This document shows positions 24,396-36,402 of a DNA stretch of 64,000 nucleotides, piece by piece. The notes under the pieces are model-generated. The model did no database searches. It saw nothing but the letters and a program-made list of their open reading frames with translations, and was not told the origin of the DNA. The stretch is from the NCBI RefSeq assembly GCF_028476545.1, contig NW_026732992.1, positions 62,001 to 126,000 of the forward strand. The letters are read 5' to 3'. How positions within the stretch are numbered: the stretch's first letter is position 1; every line of letters begins with the position of its first letter. This stretch comes from Physella acuta (taxonomy: Eukaryota > Mollusca > Gastropoda > Physidae). The position numbers and the translations under genes are program-made.

Positions 24396-24918
24396 TCCTA
24401 ATTTATAAAAGCCCAATGTGCGCACATCTCTCTCTCTCTCTCTCTCTTTCTCTGTCCGCAAAAAATTTTCGCCGGACATCACGTCAGAATCGGCAGCGAT
24501 ATATCGAGAATTTTTTACGGACTTTTGTTGAAAATAATATGTTAGATGTTTTAAATGTATAACCACAATTTTATTTAAAGAAGAAAAATAAAAATTTAAG
24601 GCGTATTCGAATGTAGAGAAACAGTATTATTTATGCAACCGGAAAAGCATTAATATATGTGAAAAAGAACGCATAAAACTGTGACGTCACTATTGCTTAT
24701 ACATTAACTATTGACGTCATCTGCCGTGTTTAGAATGAAAAGAAATGAACTATTTCATTCAAATTTGATTTAGATCTACGTACACTATGAAATGTATACA
24801 ATACAATTTTTCCGGCCTAAACTCATAAAATTTATTTTATGTATTTGGATTCTAGATCTAGAGATTCTAGATCTAGACTAAATCTAAATCTAAATCTACG
24901 CAATAACTAGATCTAGAC

Positions 24919-25118
24919 CAGAGTTTCTTCCAGGCATCTCTTCGGGGGGGCGAAGCCCCCCCGAAAATTTTTTACCGCCCCCCCGAACGAAATGAAATTT
25001 ATATAATTTATATAGAAAATATATACTTTTAACAGTGTCCGCCCCCCCGAAGAAAGTTTACCGCCCCCCCGAAGATTTCAAGTGCCCCCCCGGAGAAAAA
25101 AGTCTGGAAGAAACACTG
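24919..25118. mobile_element. hAT-type MITE nested in Helitron (200 bp)
   Basis: The ends are CAGAGTTTCTTCCAG and CTGGAAGAAACACTG, a 15-bp terminal inverted repeat with one mismatch. The 8 bases ATCTAGAC flank it on both sides (24911-24918 and 25119-25126). Helitron copy 1 has a single ATCTAGAC-equivalent at this point (about 15380 on the minus strand), which is the empty site. The interior is rich in G-runs and C-runs. Confidence 0.93.
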
Positions 25119-25344
25119 ATCTAGACGTAGACGCTAAGATCTAGATTTAGACTCTAACTTCTCTAAAATCAATTCCAAAAATAAATGTCTATATTAGGAC
25201 TAAACTATTTCAAGACTTATTTATTTTATACAAAATCTTTGTTTGGAACTGGCTAATTTGGGATAAAAAATTAATTTGAAAGAATAGGCATATTCGCGTA
25301 AGTTAAGATTTTAAAATACGTGTTTCATTCTCCGTATTTTATAA

Positions 25345-25411
25345 GGTGCCTAAATAGCGGAGATGTTAGTGTACATTAAACCACGCAGGTGGTGCGGGTT
25401 CGAGACACAGC
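25345..25411 (+). other. tRNA-like segment inside Helitron copy 2
   Basis: The counterpart of 15120-15185 in the opposite orientation. A TAGCGGAGATGTTAGTG word precedes GGGTTCGAGACACAG. It is likely a captured or SINE-derived fragment and not a functional tRNA. Confidence 0.4.
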
Positions 25412-25817
25412 AAGTCAACTTGGTTAATGTATTCTTTTTTATTATGCTCGGGCTAAATTTAAAAAAAAAATTCTTTTAGGAATCTAGATCTAGATCTAGA
25501 TTGTCGGGTGTCCGATAGGGCACTTCCCGGCTCCGCAGGCGCTTCAAATTTGGCATGATCTTGCCTTGGTGCGACAGAACACGGGGGCCGGTTGGCCGAA
25601 AAGTCTACGATGTGGGGGTCAAAACTGACCTCGACTGACCGGTACCTTATATGAGCTATAAATCGAAAAAAAATGTCCACGGAGGAACCTCTTCATAACT
25701 CTTGAGGTCGTAGACCGACCTTCGGGCGAATTAATTAAGCATTCAAATTCTCAATGTTTTCGAAAGCCTAAGCGAAGCTGGGCAGCATGCCTAGTATTAA
25801 ATAGAAGGGAGTATTTG

Positions 25818-26205
25818 ACTGTTTGAACGTAACTTTTAATAACACACAGACTCACACAAAACGTAACTTTTAATAACACACAGACTCACACAAAACGTAA
25901 CTTTTAATAACACACAAACTCACACAAAACGTAACTTTTAATAACACACAGACTCACACAAAACGTAACTTTTAATAACACACAGACTCACACAAAACGT
26001 AACTTTTAATAACACACAGACTCACACAAAACGTAACTTTTAATAACACACAGACTCACACAAAACGTAACTTTTAATAACGCACAAACTGACACAAAAC
26101 TTAACTTTTAATAACACACAAACTCACACAAAACGTAACATTTAATAACACACAGACTCACACAAAACGTAACTTTTAATAACACACAGACTCACACAAA
26201 CCATA
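25818..26205. repeat. 34-bp minisatellite, about 11 copies
   Basis: The unit is AAAACGTAACTTTTAATAAC plus ACACAGACTCACAC. Copies are nearly identical, with rare G/A and C/G changes near 26080-26130. Confidence 0.95.
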
Positions 26206-27400
26206 ACATCTCATCCCATCGTATCTAAACCCCTATAAAACGGCGATGAAAAGACGGCTGAAGGACCGTGAGGTTGTAACACAAGCATGTCGGCTGGAGG
26301 TTTTATTCAAAGTAAAATAGTTACTCTCAGGGTGCTGACACAAATCATTCAATGACAACGTTCAACTTTTGAGCTCGTCTGTGAGCTCAGCACAAAAGTT
26401 GCAGCTTTTGTAAAAAAAAAAGTGAAAGAAATACGAGGCTGTAATAGAGTAGAATTATCAGTTTGACTAGCGAGATACATCCGACAAAGGGCGCTAACGC
26501 CGGCGAGGTGTACAGCGCGGGCAAGACAAAGCCGGGCAAGAAAAGATGTAACAATGAGACTAGGACCGGCACTGAGTGAGAAAAGAGGCCACGTCTAAAG
26601 TGCTCCGGGGAAGATATTAGTATGCAGGCAGACAATAGGAGAGAAGAAACCGCAAGTGTATCTCATGCCCACTCTCTGCGTTCTGGCTAATGATGGGACA
26701 CGCCACACATGAGAACCAGGGTACAAGATGACGCCGGAGAAAATGGTGTGACCGACCACCCGTAGCCATGAAGTGGATCTATACTTTTGTTCGCTCATCT
26801 TTCTTCAGTCTTGCGTCTTTGACTTCAGCAAGAAGTAAGGAAATAATAATAAACAAATTTAGAACGGTTACAATATAAAGAATTGGACACTTAGAAGACA
26901 GTGAGATATTTAAAAGTTACATTTTGACCATGGGTCATTTCCCCTGTATAGGATTATATCCCCTCCACTGGACTTTGTCCCGTCCACTGGAGTATATCCC
27001 GTCCACTGGACTATGTCCTGTCCACTGAGTATATCCCGTCCCTAGCGACACTAGATCACCGACAGGGGACATAATCTGATCACGTGCTAAGGAGAGTTAC
27101 CCAATGACAGACGCAGCAAAGTAGGAGAAGTTGTGTCAAATAAATCATAACTCCGCATTAACGACATATTTTACATCCTAACGAGGACATGGCTACCAGT
27201 TTAAACTGTACTCTTCGTTACTAACTAGCCATCATTACTTTATTAGAATTGTAACCGCCATTTATGTGTAAATGCTGGGCACGACTAAGGACCATGTCCA
27301 CTGAAACATTGCGACTGACAACAGGAGAGCCTTGTTCAGACTTGATGCAACTATTCCTCCAAAAGAAACATTGTAGGGTATGGTCATTATGTTTGTGGGA
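26206..27400. other. Intergenic, nothing recognised
   Basis: No supported gene. A degenerate 19-bp repeat around ATCCCGTCCACTGGA lies at about 26947-27045. Confidence 0.6.
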
Positions 27401-27414
27401 TGTTGACATTGTGG

Positions 27415-27705
27415 TTGAAATGACGTCATTGTTGAGTAAATAGACTACGGCGAGTAAATCAGATGGTATTGAACATGACGTCATTTGTTGAGTGAGTTAA
27501 TGAACTATGGCGAGTAAATCAGATGGTATAGAACATGACGTCATTTGTTGAGTGAGTGAATGAACTATGGCGAGTAAATCAGATGGTATAGAGCATGACG
27601 TCATTAGTTGAGTGAGTGAATGAACTATGGCGAGTAAATCAGATGGTATAGAACATGACGTCATTTGTTGAGTGAGTGAATGTGGCGAGTAAATCAGATG
27701 GTATA
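27415..27705. repeat. 60-bp repeat with a TGACGTCA site in each unit
   Basis: About five units contain GGCGAGTAAATCAGATGGTA and a perfect TGACGTCA palindrome. The palindromes start at 27421, 27476, 27536, 27596 and 27656. TGACGTCA is the canonical cAMP-response element bound by CREB/ATF proteins. Whether it acts here is inference. Confidence 0.9.
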
Positions 27706-29120
27706 GCCCAGCAACACCAAAGCCCCTAACACGACCAACGCCAGCGACACTCCCTAGACGGCTGTAGATATGCTGCAACTATTGCTCCCGATATTTCGAC
27801 ATTTAGATAACCCAACACTTCAAACCTACCCAACCCCCCCCCCCCCCCCACTCCATACACACGCCAGCCCCGCCCGCTGTTTATTAATTTTTACCTTCGT
27901 TAGCTTCTCATTAACATACAGGTGCGCGCGCACGGGCGTAGGGTCACGTGACGGAATGAGAGATTTGTTGGCGCCCGGTTTATAATTGATAGTACATGCC
28001 TAGCTGTCGGGGAGGGGGTGCTGTGGGGGAGGGAGGCCCTGGGGGGAGGATGCCCCACCCCTCTCGCAACTAATTCTGAGGAGGGGGAGGGGTAACCAAC
28101 ATTTCCCGGTTTTTTTTAAGAGTTCGGGAGATATTCAAACTCCAGGAGGGATGGGGTGCATTTTTTAAACAATGGGACACGGGGAGGGAAGACTTGATAA
28201 TAAATGTTTTTTGTTCCATTAAAAAAAAAATCAACACAGTGTATGGTGGATGGGAGGGGAGGGGGGTAGAGCTGGAGTGACGTAATGTTAGCAAGACAGC
28301 GCCTATTTCTTTAGGAAACATTGACATACAAACGCTAGGGCCGGGAGGGTGAGCGGAGATTAGCATAAAGAGATTTATGCACCTCACAAAGGGAATTTAA
28401 AATTCATAACTGCAGATTATGACGTGGGGCGGGTTGAGTGGGGAGGAAGGGGGAATAAGTGTGGGGTCCATTGTCTGTCATTGTGTGCTTAAGATGCTTA
28501 TAAAATATTCAAAAGCTTTTGTGAGAATCGTGTCTTTAGGGTGAAATTTCAGGGGGAGGGGAGGTGGGCAGAGATGGGGCGTTTATGAGCAAGTTAGATT
28601 ATAGGCTGGTGGAAGATGTCATGTCCCGGGGTGTGCATGGGGTGGGGTAAGGGGTGGGGTAAGGGGTGGCAAGGTGCACCAACGTGGGAGTAGTTGAGCG
28701 CTGCCCCCCCCCCCCCCCTTCCTCCCTAATGAATTAATGATGCGAGCATTATGCAGGAAATCACTATTTTTCTACAGCGGTGAATATTGTGTGTGAATTC
28801 AAAAATTTGAAAGTTAATAGTTTTATTGATTTTTTTATAAGCACGAATTTCCCATTTGTGTTGAAATAGTCAAAGAGAATCGGCCGAAACATCTAGTGGC
28901 TGCTGTCCCCGTGTTTCGGAGAACTTATGATAGTTCCACGTCCTAAAACTGTTGTAGTCGTTAGCCAGACATACACACACCATCTCCACCGGCTAGTCGT
29001 ACGGGCTCTACACATTTGACCGCCGGGATTGTTTCTGATAGATATTTTTTTTTTAATCTTATTTTCTTAAATCCTACATAATTTCTTAATCAAATGTTGC
29101 CCATAAACGTCACGATTGAA
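27706..29120. other. Intergenic, G/C-run rich, no gene
   Basis: No supported gene. It holds poly-C tracts near 27836-27850 and 28704-28718, many G-runs at 28010-28660, and one perfect 10-bp palindrome GTCACGTGAC near 27943 with a CACGTG E-box core. Confidence 0.6.
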
Positions 29121-29124
29121 TAAA

Positions 29125-30300
29125 TTGCAGATGTAGCATGGGATGTTGTCTCTCAAGATGTTGGAGATGTTGATGAAGATGTTGGGGTGTTACTGCGGAT
29201 GTTGAAGATGGATGTAGCATAGGATGTTGTCCCTCAAGATGTTGGAGATGTTGATGAAGATGTTGGGGTGTAGGTGCGGATGTTGAAGATTTAGCATGGG
29301 ATGTTGTCCCTCAAGATGTTGAAGATGTAGCATAGGATGTTGTCCCTCAAGATGTTGAAGATGTTGATGAAGATGTTGGGGTGTAGCTGCGGATGTTGAA
29401 GATGTAGCATGGGATGTTGTCCCTCAAGATGTTGAAGATGTTGATGAAGATGTTGGGGTGTAGCTGCGGATGTTGAAGATGTAGCATGGGATGTTGTCCC
29501 TCAAGATGTTGAAGATGTTGATGAAGATGTTGGGGTGTAGCTGCGGATGTTGAAGATGTAGCATGGGATGTTGTCCCTCAAGATATTGGGGTGTAGCTGC
29601 GGATGTTGAAGATGTAGCATGGGATGTTGTCTCTCAAGATGTTGGAGATGTTGATGAAGATGTTGGGGTGTAGCTGCGGATGTTGAAGATGTAGCATGGG
29701 ATGTTGTCTCTCAAGATGTTGGAGATGTTGATGAAGATGTTGGGGTGTAGCTGCGGATGTTGAAGATGTAGCATAGGATGTTGTCTCTCAAGATGTTGGA
29801 GATGTTGATGAAGATGTTTGTAGCTGCGGATGTTGAAGATGTAGCATGGGATGTTGTCTCTCAAGATGTTGGAGATGTTGATGAAGATGTTGGGGTGTAG
29901 CTGCGGATGTTGAAGATGTAGCATAGGATGTTGTCTCTCAAGATGTTGGAGATGTTGATGAAGATGTTTGTAGCTGCGGATGTTGAAGATGTAGCATGGG
30001 ATGTTGTCTCTCAAGATGTTGGAGATGTTGATGAAGATGTTGGGGTGTAGCTGCGGATGTTGAAGATGTAGCATAGGATGTTGTCTCTCAAGATGTTGGA
30101 GATGTTGATGAAGATGTTGGGGTGTAGCTGCGGATGTTGAAGATGTAGCATGGGATGTTGTCTCTCAAGATGTTGGAGATGTTGATGAAGATGTTGGGGT
30201 GTAGCTGCGGATGTTGAAGATGTAGCATAGGATGTTGTCCCTAGAATGTTGGAGATGTGGCTGGAGATGTTGGGTTGTAGGTGCGGATGTCGTCCCTAGA
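29125..30300. repeat. About 77-bp minisatellite, about 15 copies
   Basis: The unit contains TAGCATGGGATGTTGTCTCT and GATGTTGATGAAGATGTTGG. The array is built of GATGTTG-like sub-words. Some units lack six bases (GATGTTTGTAGC variant). A 146-codon minus-strand frame across part of it (29634-30074) is repeat-derived. Confidence 0.93.
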
Positions 30301-31374
30301 AATGTTGATTAGGGCATTAAGATAACGATTCATTAACTCCAAACATTAGGCTGTTGGTGCAAGTGCCCCTATTTATATGGTAGAGGTGGGTGTGGGGTTC
30401 AAAAAGTTTAATAAAACAAAGCCGTCATGTTTGGGAGCTATTCAGCAGGCAGTCCAATTGTCCAACAAATTGTGTATCCCCCCCTCTCCCCCGTAAGGCT
30501 GAATAGAGCAGCACTCCCTGTGTGGTGCAGCACAGTGCAGCACCTTTCATCAGACCCATTGACTAGAGCCAGCCATTGAGTGGCCCAATGTGCTCAGTAC
30601 GTCCAACACTTTCAATACACTACTTACACAGGTGTACCACAAAGGTCACCACACTAAGCTTACAACATTCCCTACCCGCCTGAACTTCACATCGAAACTT
30701 GCGTGAGACGTCCAAGTAACGCCTGGTCGCCAGTCCCAGAAGCGTCATAGGTACGGCACAGTCGTAGTGAGAAACACATAGAGCTGGTCTAGCAAACAAC
30801 ATGGGTTAGAGACAAGAGTCTGCACTAGGAAAGTGAGTTCAGCTCCATCGACTGACCGGTAGACTGACCAGAAAGCTGCATCGACAAGAAGTGAGTTTGG
30901 TTCCAGGCAAAGCAACAATGTCTAGTTGGATAAACCTTATGACTTAGGGCAGAAATTCCTCTTAACTTATCGGTTGCAGGTTTAGATGAAGATTTCAACA
31001 GTAAGAGTGAGATTATCAAGTGTGGTATGGTTGTAGAGTACGGTTATACATGAAGAGATAATGGTGGAAGGGTTGCCAATAAAAACTTATAAACTATAAG
31101 GATCGCGCGATCTAATTGATTACTATTTAACGAATCGGAATACAATGAAAACAAATGATAAATCAAATACAAAAATAACTAACATTAACAGCACAGAGAA
31201 AAATTTATTTAGTGTTTATAAAATGGAAACAAGCAGCGTAAAATGTTGATAAAGGAATGACCCCTCGGCATAAATAAAAATATAATCCCTATACTAAAAG
31301 CATTAATCAAGAAACAACCCTATCATTTAAAGTATAAATCAAGAAATATGAAATACCCTCTAATGAAATCTAAT
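30301..31374. other. Intergenic, nothing recognised
   Basis: No supported gene or element. Confidence 0.6.
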
Positions 31375-31865
31375 TTTTTTAAAAACAACCCATACAGTTA
31401 AAGCACAATTGAAGAAATCATCCCTCACTTAAAGCACTATTGAAGAAATGGCCCCTCTACTTTATGCATAAATGAAAAACTGACCCCTCTAAGCACAAAT
31501 GAAGAAATAACCCCTCTACTTTAAGCGCATTGAAGAAATAACCTCTCTATTCAAAGCACAATTGAAGAAATGACCCCACTATTTAAAGCACAATTGAAGA
31601 AATGACCCCTCTACTTTAGCACAAATGAAGAAATTACCCCTCTACGTAAAGTACAATTGAAGAAATGACCCCTCTACTTTAGCATAAATGAAGAAATGAC
31701 CCCTCTACTTAAAGTTCAATTGAAGAAATTACCCCTCTACTTAAAGCACAAACGAAGAAATGACCTCTCTACATAATGCATAAATGAAGAACTGACCCCC
31801 TCTACTTAAACATAAATCGAGAAATAACCCCTCTACTAAAACATTAATGAAAAAAATGACCCCTC
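31375..31865. repeat. About 30-bp degenerate tandem repeat
   Basis: About 15 imperfect copies of GAAGAAATGACCCCTCTACT followed by a TTAAAGCACAAAT-type spacer. Divergence is high, so the array is old. CpG-richer unique sequence follows at 31866-32100. Confidence 0.85.
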
Positions 31866-32219
31866 TGCTCTACAGTATTCCGTCACACCTGGTTAGCCGC
31901 TGCAGAAATCTGCCGTTCATTCAAGCGTAAGTTCCCGTGGCGCGCCACTTGATGGCACGCGTGCACGTGGCACAAGCGGATGTCCACCAGCCGACACGCC
32001 CGTTCGGCTAGGCTTGTGTAACCATAAACCATTTTGTCACTGTAATTTGCTGCTCTTTTTTACAAAAGCCCATTCGTCTTGTCAAAATGCTTACGTGCCG
32101 GTTTGTTTTATTGCTGTCGTACCTATAGTCTAGCAACACCAGAGGCGGACACGTGTGTGGAGGAGGGGGAGGGGGGATGGGGGCGTATCAGATCGCTGGA
32201 CCCTCTACAGGCGGCTCCT

Positions 32220-32595
32220 TATCTTTGTAAAGGTGGATCACCAGAAAACTTGCAGCCCATTATGATGTCCCGATCTAGTACAACAGATCACCAGAAAACT
32301 TGCAGCCCATTATGATGTCCCACTCTAGTACAATAGACCAGTTATAAAACTTGCAGTCCATTATAATGTCCACTCTAGTACAATAGACCAGTTATAAAAC
32401 TTGCAGCCCATTATGATGTCCACTCTAGTACAACAGACCAGTTATAAAACTTGCAGCCTATTATGATGTCCCACTCTAGTACAATAGACCAGTTATAAAA
32501 CTTGCAGCCCATTATAATGTCCACTCTAGTACAATAGACCAGTTATAAAACTTGCAGCCCATTTGATGTCCACTCTAGTACAATAGACCAGACAT
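32220..32595. repeat. About 57-bp tandem repeat, about 6-7 copies
   Basis: Units contain AAAACTTGCAGCCCATTATG and CCACTCTAGTACAATAGACC, with GATCACCAGAAAAC in the first two and CAGTTATAAAAC in the rest. Confidence 0.88.
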
Positions 32596-32734
32596 GACTG
32601 TGATGAGGATAAGCAAAAAGCAAATACAATCCGTTACAACCTTACTAACTCAACAACTCACTCTAACAGTTTATGCAAGAATAACTAGACGAGTCTAGTG
32701 TTTAGAATGTATGGCTTCAAAATGACTAGAGCAT

Positions 32735-32965
32735 TTACAGTCAATGTCCTTAACAATTTCTTCTCTAGAAAATTGCAGTCAATATCTTAAACAATTTCTT
32801 CTCTAAAACATGTACAGTCAATATCTTTAACAATTTCTTCTCTAAAACATTACAGTCAATGCCTTTAACAATTTCTTCTCTAGAACATTTATAGTAATAT
32901 CTTTAACAATTTCTTTTCTAGGACATTTACAGTGAATATCTTTAACAATTTCTTTTCTAGAGCTA
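32735..32965. repeat. About 40-bp tandem repeat, about 6 copies
   Basis: Units contain TTTAACAATTTCTTCTCTAG and ACATTTACAGTCAATATC with substitutions. Bases 32966-34188 after it hold no gene. Confidence 0.87.
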
Positions 32966-34186
32966 ACATTTAACTTAAATTAAAAATTTATTTTCAAAAT
33001 GTGCAGATTTTCTTCTTAATTACAATGTTGGACGGTCTACTTGTCAGTCAATATGTTATGCGTTAGACGTTTTAAAAAGCGCTTAGTACTAAAAATAAAA
33101 ATCTATTTTCAAAATGTGCCGATCTTCAACATTTTAAAAGTGCTCATATATTATAATTTTTAGTTTAATATTTCAGATGTATAGGTCATGATTGCACAGG
33201 CCAATATTTACAATGATTCACAGTATACAACGTAGGGTTTGAAAACTTTGGGCCACGCAAGGAATGAACTGGTAGCATCTCGAATAGAATAATGTGATAA
33301 TAGTTGTAGGGGCGGGTACGGGGACCAGAACGAGGTTTCAGTATTCAAATAAAAACCAATTTCTGCATTATTACATTGCTAGCCTGGACAATTTGGTGGC
33401 CGCATACTGGCGATGAAAGCACTAAACAAACAACACTGTAAGGCGGCAATGAAAAGAAACGATTCTTCTCTCTCCTAAAGAAATATTGAATTTTTTTTTA
33501 AACACGGTTGGGGGGGAGGGGGGAGGAGTTTAAATAATTCTTTGTGGGTGTTTTAAACTGTTTAAAGAGTTTCTCAAACGATTTTTTGTAATCTTTTGTC
33601 CCTCGTGTAGTGTATGATACCATTAGACTAGCTATTGTAGGTCAATAGAAGGCTTTTTGCCGGAACCCTTAAGCCGCCCATTTTTTTAAAAAAAATATTG
33701 AAGAGTTGTCTTTCCAGCGCTATTCATCTCTTAATAATGTCATGCATTCATGAGGTTTTTTTTCCCTCTGGTATATAGGTCAACTCGGCTTCTTGGTGTG
33801 GCGGTTTACCAAAGACGACTCACCGCTAGGGGCTTTTCAAAAAGATTTTTTTAATATGAAAAGGGACGCAGATGTACAAAAGTTTAAAAGATTTTTTTTT
33901 TGACTAATATGTAAAACATTCTTAGGGTCTCCTAATCCCCGAGCTGTTATTTCATAATGATGTTGGTTTTATTCAAAGAACTTTCGATGTCTCGCGTTTT
34001 GCTCCAATAAATTCAGGTTGAAAGAAGTTTGAACTGATCGTTACCATCAGTAGATGGTTTATGAGGGTTTTAAGATGTGATGGTGTGGGGTGGTGGTTTA
34101 GGGTTGCTTGTGGTTGTGTAGGGTTGTTGTACTGGCGTAGGGTTGCTTTTATTTGGTTCAGGGTAGGTTGTGATGGTGTAGTGTTG

Positions 34187-34188
<2 letters not shown>

Positions 34189-34276
<88 letters not shown>
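34189..34276. repeat. (TA)n microsatellite, about 88 bp
   Basis: The longest pure TA run in the window. Frames reading Tyr-Ile through it are artefacts. Confidence 0.95.
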
Positions 34277-34278
<2 letters not shown>

Positions 34279-36189
34279 GGCTCAAGCGTATCTAAACATT
34301 CGTAACAATCAAGAGATTGTAGTATCATCCCTAGCTGTGGGGGACCTGAGAACAAGAAGTTTACCAGCCACAACACAATGTTTACCTTATCAAAGCCCGG
34401 GTGATGTCTCCAAACGAGGCTGTTGAGCCAATAATTAGCCGGGGTGGGCTGTCAAGGCTTGAGAGCTTGCCCAACAGTCCGCGGACCACAACATGCCAAT
34501 CGTCGTCATGGCTTGCCCATTGGCAAACTGGGAAAATATAATTTTAACAGCTTGCTTTAGTCGCCAGATGAAAAAATTCACGTTTTTACATGTCTTCATT
34601 TTAAGATAAAATATAATCTGTACTAAAACTTTCAAATATTTTTAAAAGGACATTGCTATTTAGTTTAATAAAGCTGACCCATGATCTAGGGAAATCGACC
34701 ATGTTTTTCACAAGGGCGGACAGCTTAAGACTTCCTATACTGTATTACAAGAAGCTAATAGCTAGCAAGTAACCACATTAACTTTTGTACCGTAGTACAT
34801 AATAAGAATGAAAATCATCTACCAATAGATCCTACTGTCGCCCCAAATATAGTTTCGTTGTGTGTTTCTGTTTATGCTACAATTAAAATATAAATTGTGC
34901 ATTAGAAATATACCATGTCACACCTGTCTTTTTGATGTAATTGACAGTTCTGTAACGAGTGAAGTTTATTTTTTGTATTATGTATACGACTATGGTTAAT
35001 TTAAATAATGATATACATGATACATTATAATGCGGTACTCGCGGAAGAAGAGTGACAGTTGTTAAAGTCCTAAGATAAGAGAAAAAAAGATCAGCCCAAA
35101 TTAGTTTAAATTAGTTGCAATGTCTGACCAGAGCCGCTGGAGGAAAGGGGTGGGCCGTGGACCTGTCACAGGGGGCGATTATCTCGGGCTGGTTCCATGA
35201 TCCCCGCGCCGCTGGCTGCCGCTAATGCCGTACTTATTGGTAAATAATTACAAGCTCCAACTGAGATGGAGTTTGGTCATTAGGGCCCGCAATTGTCCTA
35301 CCATTAGCAAGCCAAATTACCAGCGCTGGGGTAAGCGACACACGCATCGCAAAGAAAAAGGCGGGGCTAGTGGCACGGCGTCGCCGACATGCAAGCTATT
35401 CATACACTCATCAAGAATATCACCAACATCATTCTTGCTGCTCCCCTGCGACAGTGCATTGGTTGCAACCCACCCCTCACCCCCACCCCTCACCAGGCCA
35501 TCTAATTTAAATACATGACTTTTAAAACTCGCTTTATTGTGATTTCAATTCGTCTTATTCCAGTGATCACCCCCTACCTTCCCCCCACCCCTACCCTCGC
35601 ACCTCCACTTAGAATTTCTCTCTCCTTGCTAATGTTAATCTTACTGCTTCGTATTTGTCGGCCCATGCTCCACTCACGATAAGATTGAAGGATGAGCACC
35701 ACAGCGCGCTATATCTTCAGGACCTGGTTGCGCACCATCTATTGTTATGGTTGCACCTTGAAAAAGAGAGGGGTTTAATGGGAGGTTGGGGAGGGGTGCG
35801 CTGTCGAAAACCTGCTCGTGAAAATAAAAAAAAAAGTCTGAATGTGAAGCTCGTGCAATGCTCACTCTCCAATTCGCGGCTTTGTCTACAAGTCGTGGCG
35901 TCGCCGTCTTGGCGACCAATACCATAAATAGCCCAGTCTCAAGAAAACCTTCTTTAAGCCAGGGGAGGCTAACGAAACCACAAACACTGAGATTACTCGC
36001 ATCATCATTCAATACATTCACGCCATACTTACATTACTACTGCAGTGTGAACACATTACATTTTAATTATTGGACTTTTTTTGCATTGCCAATAGCAAAT
36101 GATAATTGAGCAGATTTCCAGAACTGTAACCCAGTTGTAAGGCAGCACGTTTCAAAATACAATTCGGATGGTTATTGGAAATTTATTTC
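34277..36189. other. Upstream region of the proneural gene, no gene seen
   Basis: No supported gene. It contains less repeat than the preceding 34 kb, with locally GC-richer unique sequence at about 35115-35230. This would be consistent with regulatory DNA of the gene at 36403, but that is inference only. Confidence 0.5.
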
Positions 36190-36194
36190 AGATT

Positions 36195-36348
36195 GGATTA
36201 TTTAACCGTCATAGACTGGGTTTACGTCGGCAAATATTGATTGGATTACAATTAACCAAAAGATATTGGTTGGATTACAATAAGCCAAATGTTATTGTTG
36301 GATTAGAATTTGCCAAATGAAATCGTTTCGATTCTAATCGTCCAGATG
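36195..36348 (+). promoter_or_regulatory. GGATTA cluster and E-box upstream of achaete-scute-like gene
   Basis: GGATTA occurs four times (36195, 36243, 36272, 36300) within imperfect repeats of about 30 bp, and a CAGATG E-box lies at 36343-36348, about 60 bp before the start codon. GGATTA (TAATCC) is the site class recognised by K50 homeodomains such as Otx, Goosecoid and Pitx. CANNTG boxes are bound by proneural bHLH dimers. Binding here is inferred. Confidence 0.4.
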
Positions 36349-36402
36349 ACATTGAGTCGATTATAACGGCCTAGTGAGATTTTAGTTTTGGTCACTGCCA
36401 TC

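Larger units (their letters stand above)
24396..25794 (+). mobile_element. Non-autonomous Helitron, copy 2 (carries nested MITE)
   Basis: It starts TCCTAATTTATAAAAG and ends in an 18-nt hairpin at 25766-25783, seven bases, then CTAG at 25791-25794, followed by T. It is the reverse-oriented relative of 14734-15906. A 200-bp hAT MITE at 24919-25118 interrupts it. No Rep or helicase frame is present, so it is non-autonomous. It carries CT-repeat, TCTAGA-rich and tRNA-like segments. Confidence 0.87.

Noticed and set aside
29634-30074. 146-codon minus-strand open frame rich in HLQHPQLHPN-type repeats
   Set aside because: It lies wholly inside the 77-bp minisatellite and breaks where unit length changes, so it is a repeat artefact.
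34061-34426. 121-codon frame containing a Tyr-Ile run
   Set aside because: The central part is the (TA)n microsatellite and the flanks show no coding character.
1-36180. Search for retroelement genes (reverse transcriptase, gag) in the desert
   Set aside because: No recognisable polymerase or capsid motifs were seen in the open frames, so no LTR, LINE or virus-derived element is claimed.
36388-36402. Five-codon N-terminal extension of the achaete-scute-like protein from a TTG
   Set aside because: Animal nuclear genes seldom start at TTG, and a good ATG with A at -3 follows at 36403.
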